DNA from: Candidatus Krumholzibacteriota bacterium
GTDB taxonomy: Bacteria; Krumholzibacteriota; Krumholzibacteriia; Krumholzibacteriales; Krumholzibacteriaceae
Reading direction: 5' to 3'
Length of the DNA stretch: 9,997 nt
NCBI GenBank assembly: GCA_030630165.1
Contig: DAOVNN010000082.1
Location: forward strand, 1 to 9,997
Shown here: one piece after another, positions 6,313 to 9,997 of the stretch
Numbering within the stretch: position 1 is the first letter of the stretch
Layout: each line of letters starts with the position of its first letter
Translations under genes and position numbers: made by a program
Notes under the pieces: generated by a model
The model's input: only the letters and a program-made list of their open reading frames with translations
The model's database searches: none
What the model was told of the DNA's origin: nothing

Positions 6313-6448
6313 AATACAGCGGCGAGGCCGCATCCTCAATAAAGATCGTCCTTGAGAAGCGTACAAGGCAGCGTATTGAAGGCAAGCTCCCCATCTTCAT
6401 CCGCATCGAGATCCTCAATACCAATATCGATCGATTTGAGAAACGAGC
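6313..6448 (-). pseudogene. Shortened, non-functional copy of the ykgJ locus
   Basis: This 136-bp segment matches three blocks of the ykgJ region in order: 6313-6340 to 4612-4639 (26/28), 6341-6405 to 4961-5025 (62/65), and 6406-6448 to 5191-5233 (41/43). The source intervals missing between blocks are 321 bp (4640-4960) and 165 bp (5026-5190). On the minus strand it encodes FLKSIDIGIEDLDA joined in frame to DEDGELAFNTLPCTLLKDD, then a stop: the region corresponding to residues 41-95, including CxxCxxCC, is gone, as is everything after the Leu-Cys near residue 115. The 165-bp junction lies at a GCA shared by both edges. It lacks the natural start codon and a ribosome binding site. It lies between the PRiA4b-like gene and the toxin-antitoxin promoter. 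Confidence 0.85.
6319..6331. repeat. Short GC hairpin, copy 2 (GCGGC-GAG-GCCGC)
   Basis: This is identical to the hairpin at 4618-4630. On the minus strand it is followed by TGTATTTT, a better T-tract than copy 1. Its place between the PRiA4b-like gene and the toxin-antitoxin promoter means it could stop read-through from upstream. The stem is only 5 bp, so this is tentative. Confidence 0.4.
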
Positions 6449-6454
6449 TGACAA

Positions 6455-7030
6455 TTATACAATAAGTTTCAGCCGTTCCCCGGGGTCGTCGAACTTTACC
6501 TCCTCCGGACTGAAATCGTCCGGATCGAAAGACCCCCCGCACCATTCAAGGAGACTTTCGTGCTCCTCATGACCCGGGTCCGCAATGGCCTCGAGAAATC
6601 GCTCGAACCCAGGGGGCCCTCCAACATCCTCGGGCGGACATTTTCGCTCGCCATCGACACAGCGGGGATACTCGACGCCCGGCTCCTCCGGGGATCCTTC
6701 CTCCAGTACAACGGAATGCCGCCACGAATCTCCGAAATCGTATTCGTATTCCAGCCGATCTCCAGGTTTCCCGAAGCGCTTGCTCAATTTCAGCTTCCAA
6801 CCTGGAGTAACATCCCTGTCAGAATACGGATCCGGAAGACCGATCTCCACGATATCATCCCCGGGGCCATAGATCCGATAAGCATGCAGGTGAGAATCCG
6901 TCCAACCCATTGAGTCCTGAATAGCCACATGAAGATCCCAGAAGGTGTACTCCTCCGGAACCTGGATCCGGCGCCATATCGGAGGCGATATATCAAGCAG
7001 CTCGATCTTGAATTGAAAGACCTTGTTCAT
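6455..7030 (-). CDS. PRiA4b ORF-3-like protein (IS1096 passenger TnpR-like family)
   Basis: This 191-residue protein matches the pRiA4b ORF-3-like family (PF07929). Visible hallmarks are PPIWRRIQVPEEYTFWDLH (residues 16-34), MGWTDSHLHAYRI (41-53), YDFGDSWRH (97-105), then a C-V-D-G...C-P-P-E-D-V-G-G-P-P-G-F block (124-142) and a Trp-rich C-terminal segment ending FDPDDFSPEEV. The family recurs on plasmids and beside insertion sequences; its function is unknown and the TnpR label does not prove recombinase activity. The protein is cytosolic and appears complete. I chose ATG 7028-7030 because the conserved domain starts right after it and a GGCGG lies upstream; the frame stays open further but has no better start. 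The ATG overlaps the stop of a 31-codon ORF (ATGA). No transposase is visible nearby. The gene ends seven bases before the shortened ykgJ copy. Confidence 0.88.
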   Translation of the reverse strand: MNKVFQFKIELLDISPPIWRRIQVPEEYTFWDLHVAIQDSMGWTDSHLHAYRIYGPGDDIVEIGLPDPYSDRDVTPGWKLKLSKRFGKPGDRLEYEYDFGDSWRHSVVLEEGSPEEPGVEYPRCVDGERKCPPEDVGGPPGFERFLEAIADPGHEEHESLLEWCGGSFDPDDFSPEEVKFDDPGERLKLIV

Positions 7031-7122
7031 GGTTGAGCCGCCTTTTTTGAAGAGGCTTCTGTGCTTCCGGGAGAGTACGACAATATCCCCAGGCCGAACA
7101 GTACGTAACACAGGTGGATCAT
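7027..7122 (-). CDS. Small ORF (31 aa) coupled to the PRiA4b-like gene
   Basis: ATG 7120-7122 is preceded by AAGGAG at a seven-base spacing, a better ribosome binding site than that of the gene it precedes. The ORF ends in TGA overlapping the ATG of the PRiA4b-like gene (ATGA), the classical arrangement for translational coupling. The peptide starts with a hydrophobic stretch (about residues 3-15, IHLCYVLFGLGIL) and ends with a Ser/Lys/Ala-rich tail. It resembles no family I know. It may be a leader peptide whose translation delivers ribosomes to the next start, a small membrane peptide, or chance. The site and overlap argue for translation; no functional claim is made. Confidence 0.5.
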   Translation of the reverse strand: MIHLCYVLFGLGILSYSPGSTEASSKKAAQP

Positions 7123-7204
7123 CTTTCCACTCCTTCAGATCGGGTCACCCGGGCTTAACTTGCCGCCTCTGATCATCAGCCCGATGAGTCGATAATGAAA
7201 AGGC

Positions 7205-9475
7205 TCACCTTTCGAGACCGGCCATCCCGCGAATCTCATCCTCACCAGCATCGGGACCGAGTATATGCCTCAGTGCCTCCTCCAGGACCTCGTCCCGTCC
7301 CTCACGGATGCCGTCGATCGTAGGTGTAACGACGATATCCGGGACGATGCCTACCCGTTGAGTCGGCGTCTTGTCGGGATAGAAAACGCCGATTCCGCTG
7401 ATCATGGTCCAAAGCCCGCCAGGCAGCGGGATGCGTGACACGTTGCCGTCGGCTCCCGCCGTAGTGCTGCCTACCACAACCGCCTGAGGCCCCGCTCGAA
7501 GCGCCATCGCCGTGTACTCGGCTTGACTGATCGAGACTTCGTCGACCAGGATCGCGACCTTGCCTCTGTAACCGGGTGTCTGAGGATGAAGCGAAAGAGG
7601 TTGAGTCCACGTAAAGGCCCCCGGGTTATCAAGGTCGCCGACGGTGAATCGGGCGAATGGCGTCGGTTCTTCGACCAGGCGCGAACCCAGAGCGAAGACC
7701 ACAAACTCGGACGGGTAGTTGCGGATGTCGATCACCAGGCCACGCGTCCCGGCAGCCTGTTCGATGTATCCAACAACGTCCTCGGCCCGGATGCTCGACA
7801 ACTTGAGATAGGCCACATCCGCGGACAGGAGCTGGAATGTCTCGCCCGGCCGGTCGTGGGGAACGGGCTTTCGGCCCATGCCGGCAATGCGAGCTGCCCT
7901 GACCGTTCGCGACCGGCCGCGACGGTCGATCTTGAGCGTGCTCTCTCCGCATTCACCACGCGGAAGGAAGCGCACTATATCGCGCAGCAGGGTCGTCCGG
8001 TTCGAAGCGCAGTAGTACGGTGACCATGAGTCGATCAGCGAGTCGACGGGCCGGCCGTCGATCGCCTCGATGACATCTCCGATCTCAAGCCCGGAATCCC
8101 GCCCCTGCTCCTCGTCGTTGAAAGCAACGACAGTGGCCCGGCCATCGACGAAGCGCAGCGCGACCGGCCAGTAACAGTCGCCGCGAGGGGGTCTGACATC
8201 GAGTTCCGACCAGAGGTTTGCATGGGTGTCCTGAATGCGCGCGATAAACGCCATAAGCTCGAGCCTGTAGGCATCCCAGCCGTCCGCTGCGACAAAACGA
8301 GGCAGGAACTCGCGGAGCAGGGCCTGCCAGTCGTCGTCTATCTGATCCCGGTAGGGGAACCAGTACTCGATTATATTCCAGAGTCTCAGCAGCGCCAGGA
8401 TCCGAAAGCCCGCATCGGGTGGCCGTTGACCGTCGTAGGCGAGTTCCCGGTCGAAGACCGGATTGCCGATGCCAGGGGTCTGAGACACATAGAACTGTTC
8501 ATCACCGGAGAAACGATACGTGTGGATGCTCTGCAACTGACGCGAGAGCGCGGGGCCGAGCGACTCGACGTCCTGTATCCAGTCGAGCCGCGGCATCAGA
8601 TGCGGGGCTTCCGGCACCACGGCACATGGATCACAACTCTCGGGCAATCCAAGCTCGTCCACCCATTGCGTGAGGGTGCGGTCAAGAGCCTCGCCGTCGG
8701 CAGCCTCCAGGACTTTCGGCAGCATGCGGAACAGCTCGAAGTCCCAGTGAAGCTCTCCCTCGGCGACTCGAGGGTGGTGGTATTTCAGAAAACCCCACAC
8801 CATACCAAGAGCGGCCACGTGCTCGACCTGCGCCTCGGTGAGCGACGATACAGCGATGCCTGAACCGTCGTCGAACTCCGTATCCGTGTCCAGGATCGTC
8901 TTTTCCATGACGCGGGCGGGCGCCTCGCTTATCGGTTTGCCGTCGACGAGCAACTGCAGATCGTCCGCCCAGACCTTACCTTCACCCGCGACCAGAACCC
9001 CGAAGAAGAGATCACGGGCTTTCTTGTCCAGCGGCAGCCGTATGGTGTATTCGGTCCAGTCGGTTGTGCCTCTGACGGCCCGATCCTGCATGTTGTCGAA
9101 CTGGACCCGGCCATCAGGTCCGTCTTCTCGCATCCATAGTCCGGCCCAACCGCTGACATCCTCTGTCCGCAGGAAACCACGCAGCTCGAGCCACTGTCCT
9201 TCGAAGTCGATCGGTATTCGTTTCGTTATCGTGCTGAAGTCCCTGGGACTGCGCGCATCGCGTTCCAGCCGGGCAGCTCCGATGCCCCCATGTACGACGG
9301 TGCTATCGAAGTAGATGGTCCCTGATGGCCCCCCACCCCAGCCGCGAAGTGTTTCGGCTCCCCGGGGCCCTTCGAACCGCAGGACGGACTCAAAATCCGG
9401 CTCCTGGGCAAGCGCCGTCAAGCCGGCGAGAAATAAAAGTGCCGTAATCCCGACAGTAACGATCGAGCGTCTCAT
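7205..9475 (-). CDS. Secreted S41-family peptidase with N-terminal jelly-roll-like module and PDZ-like domain
   Basis: This is a 756-residue exported protease. Residues 1-23 are a Sec signal peptide (cleavage ALA-Q). Residues about 27-178 form a beta-sandwich-like module with GLWMREDGPDGRVQFDNMQD and RGTTDWTEYTI, a segment I recall in other secreted enzymes, including S41 peptidases and erythromycin-esterase-like proteins. Residues about 355-425 contain IQDTHANLW, whose His418 aligns with the tricorn-type catalytic histidine; about 440-520 looks PDZ-like (GLEIGDVIEAIDGRPVDSL). The C-terminal domain has VAILVDEVSISQAE with the nucleophile probably Ser650, then GSTTAGADGN (669-678) and PTQRVGIVPDI. 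The TTAGADGN form, lacking the Lys of CtpA/Prc, suggests the tricorn-like Ser-His subgroup. The start at 9473-9475 has GGAGG six bases upstream; a longer in-frame start at 9598 would bury the signal peptide. It probably acts in the periplasm or outside the cell; substrate unknown. Confidence 0.93.
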   Translation of the reverse strand: MRRSIVTVGITALLFLAGLTALAQEPDFESVLRFEGPRGAETLRGWGGGPSGTIYFDSTVVHGGIGAARLERDARSPRDFSTITKRIPIDFEGQWLELRGFLRTEDVSGWAGLWMREDGPDGRVQFDNMQDRAVRGTTDWTEYTIRLPLDKKARDLFFGVLVAGEGKVWADDLQLLVDGKPISEAPARVMEKTILDTDTEFDDGSGIAVSSLTEAQVEHVAALGMVWGFLKYHHPRVAEGELHWDFELFRMLPKVLEAADGEALDRTLTQWVDELGLPESCDPCAVVPEAPHLMPRLDWIQDVESLGPALSRQLQSIHTYRFSGDEQFYVSQTPGIGNPVFDRELAYDGQRPPDAGFRILALLRLWNIIEYWFPYRDQIDDDWQALLREFLPRFVAADGWDAYRLELMAFIARIQDTHANLWSELDVRPPRGDCYWPVALRFVDGRATVVAFNDEEQGRDSGLEIGDVIEAIDGRPVDSLIDSWSPYYCASNRTTLLRDIVRFLPRGECGESTLKIDRRGRSRTVRAARIAGMGRKPVPHDRPGETFQLLSADVAYLKLSSIRAEDVVGYIEQAAGTRGLVIDIRNYPSEFVVFALGSRLVEEPTPFARFTVGDLDNPGAFTWTQPLSLHPQTPGYRGKVAILVDEVSISQAEYTAMALRAGPQAVVVGSTTAGADGNVSRIPLPGGLWTMISGIGVFYPDKTPTQRVGIVPDIVVTPTIDGIREGRDEVLEEALRHILGPDAGEDEIRGMAGLER

Positions 9476-9552
9476 ATGGCCCTCCGAAAATGTGACGAGT
9501 GTACGCGACTGACGTTCAGCTTCAGCTGTGGCAGCCAAACCAGCGAGGCGGG

Positions 9553-9573
9553 TGTTCCGCAGTCGCCGGAACA
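9553..9573. promoter_or_regulatory. Dyad upstream of the S41 peptidase gene
   Basis: TGTTCCG (9553-9559) and CGGAACA (9567-9573) are perfect inverted repeats seven bases apart, about 80 bases before the peptidase ATG. This could be an operator for the peptidase gene. No T-run follows on either strand, so a classical terminator is unlikely. No good sigma-70 hexamer pair was found between it and the start. Confidence 0.4.
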
Positions 9574-9594
9574 GCCAAAACTGCCTGCCGAAAG

Positions 9595-9720
9595 TCACGG
9601 CCAGGCGGTGTCTTTATGAACAGCAAGTCTTGCGAGTTCCAGTGCTTCATCAACACTATCGACAATACTGATTTCGAATAACTCATTCTGGCCGCTAAAG
9701 GCAATGCCTATTCCGTGAAT
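9595..9720 (-). pseudogene. Orphan reading frame, possible C-terminal gene remnant
   Basis: A minus-strand frame opens after a stop at 9721-9723 and closes with TGA at 9595-9597. It has no ATG, GTG or TTG start. Its sequence looks protein-like: GIGIAFSGQNELFEIS followed by IVDSVDEALELARLAV, an amphipathic helix pattern seen at the end of some regulatory domains such as STAS. It overlaps the last codons of the DUF3427 gene in another frame. It may be the tail of a lost gene or chance; no family is assigned. Confidence 0.3.
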
Positions 9721-9997
9721 TCAGAAAACAAGCTTTCAGGCAATGGCACTTTTAGCTTAAAGACAATGTTTATCGGAGCCGATCCTTCCCAAGAAGAAAA
9801 CTGCAATTCACCACAATAGTAAAATGGAGCAGCCTTACCTGTTTTCTTATCCTTAGAATATTTCCTCACAAATAGATGAATAGCACTGTCATTCTTGACG
9901 TGATTCTTTAGTCCGACTCCCCTTTTAGAAGTAGGTGTTGTTCGATTTTGAGATTGCCAATGAAATATTGCATCGCTTTCAAAGTAATCTCTATACC
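9708..9997 (-). CDS. C-terminal end of a DUF3427 protein (partial, runs off the right edge)
   Basis: Reading leftward from the window edge, 95 codons end in TAG (9708-9710). The sequence shows the DUF3427 signature in order: YRDYFESDAIFHWQSQNRTT (residues 1-20 of the visible part), NHVKNDSAIHLFVRKYSKD, APFYYCGELQFSSWEGSAP, then INIVFKLKVPLPESL near the end. In characterised domain architectures DUF3427 sits at the C-terminus of superfamily II helicases, often with an N-terminal phospholipase-D-type nuclease, and such proteins are frequent in defence or restriction-like loci; it also occurs in other contexts. Here only the tail is present, so helicase or nuclease domains cannot be confirmed. 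The coding region is markedly AT-richer than the S41 gene beside it, which suggests horizontal acquisition. There is no start in the window. Confidence 0.85.
   Translation of the reverse strand, partial: YRDYFESDAIFHWQSQNRTTPTSKRGVGLKNHVKNDSAIHLFVRKYSKDKKTGKAAPFYYCGELQFSSWEGSAPINIVFKLKVPLPESLFSEFTE

Noticed and set aside
6227..6454. N-terminal extension of the antitoxin to 6454
   Set aside because: It would translate the consensus promoter, the operator and the antisense-frame shadow of the shortened ykgJ copy; AGGAGG marks the downstream ATG instead.
6455..7030. Reading the PRiA4b-like gene as evidence for an intact insertion sequence
   Set aside because: No transposase, terminal inverted repeats or target-site duplication are visible around it.
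7031..7111. Longer start for the PRiA4b-like protein
   Set aside because: The frame is open but offers no ribosome binding site at the upstream Met, and the conserved domain begins right after the ATG at 7028-7030.
8222..8863. 213-codon plus-strand open frame within the S41 peptidase gene
   Set aside because: It is antisense to a continuous, motif-bearing peptidase frame and has no ribosome binding site or domain.
9476..9598. N-terminal extension of the S41 peptidase to an upstream ATG
   Set aside because: The extra 41 residues would place the signal peptide internally; the ATG at 9473-9475 has GGAGG at the right distance and gives a typical signal.

Overview
The window looks like chromosomal DNA from an uncultured or little-studied Gram-negative bacterium of the wider Fibrobacterota-Chlorobiota-Bacteroidota neighbourhood (for example Zixibacteria, Eisenbacteria, Krumholzibacteriota or Latescibacterota). 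The main reason is the 1201-residue secreted protein: it combines FG-GAP propeller repeats, PKD domains and a C-terminal GNYPNPFNPTTTI...ASGVYFYR module, the FlgD-like / type IX secretion sorting domain common in those groups. A collagen-like lipoprotein and a secreted S41 peptidase also fit an organism with an elaborate cell envelope. The phylum is inferred; there is no rRNA gene or universal marker here.

Layout. (1) 1-4300, envelope block: a small collagen-like lipoprotein (+, TTG start) converges with the large FG-GAP/PKD surface protein (-), and a 13-bp-stem hairpin lies between their stops. (2) About 4300-7125, accessory patchwork with many signs of gain, loss and rearrangement. It holds a YkgJ-type cysteine-cluster gene (-), a remnant of an ORF6N phage-type gene (+), an AbrB/MazE-type antitoxin plus Doc toxin pair (-), a drastically shortened second copy of the ykgJ locus, and a PRiA4b ORF-3-like gene preceded by a coupled 31-codon ORF. 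(3) 7205-9475: a secreted S41 peptidase with an N-terminal jelly-roll-like module (-). (4) 9553-9997: an AT-richer end containing a short orphan reading frame and the C-terminal 95 residues of a DUF3427 protein (-), whose rest lies beyond the window.

How the genes work together. The only clearly functional unit is the toxin-antitoxin operon: consensus sigma-70 promoter (TTGACA-17-TATAAT), a dyad over the -10 box that is a likely autoregulatory operator, antitoxin, then toxin with a one-base TAATG overlap. The 31-codon ORF and the PRiA4b gene overlap as ATGA and are probably translated together. The other genes appear to be independent units.

Most notable observation: positions 6313-6448 are a colinear copy of 4612-5233 (ykgJ and its 3' flank) from which exactly two blocks, 321 bp and 165 bp, are missing. 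Both lengths are multiples of three, and the smaller removes the CxxCxxCC cluster in frame. I found no CRISPR array, tRNA, rRNA, complete insertion sequence or clearly novel multi-gene system.
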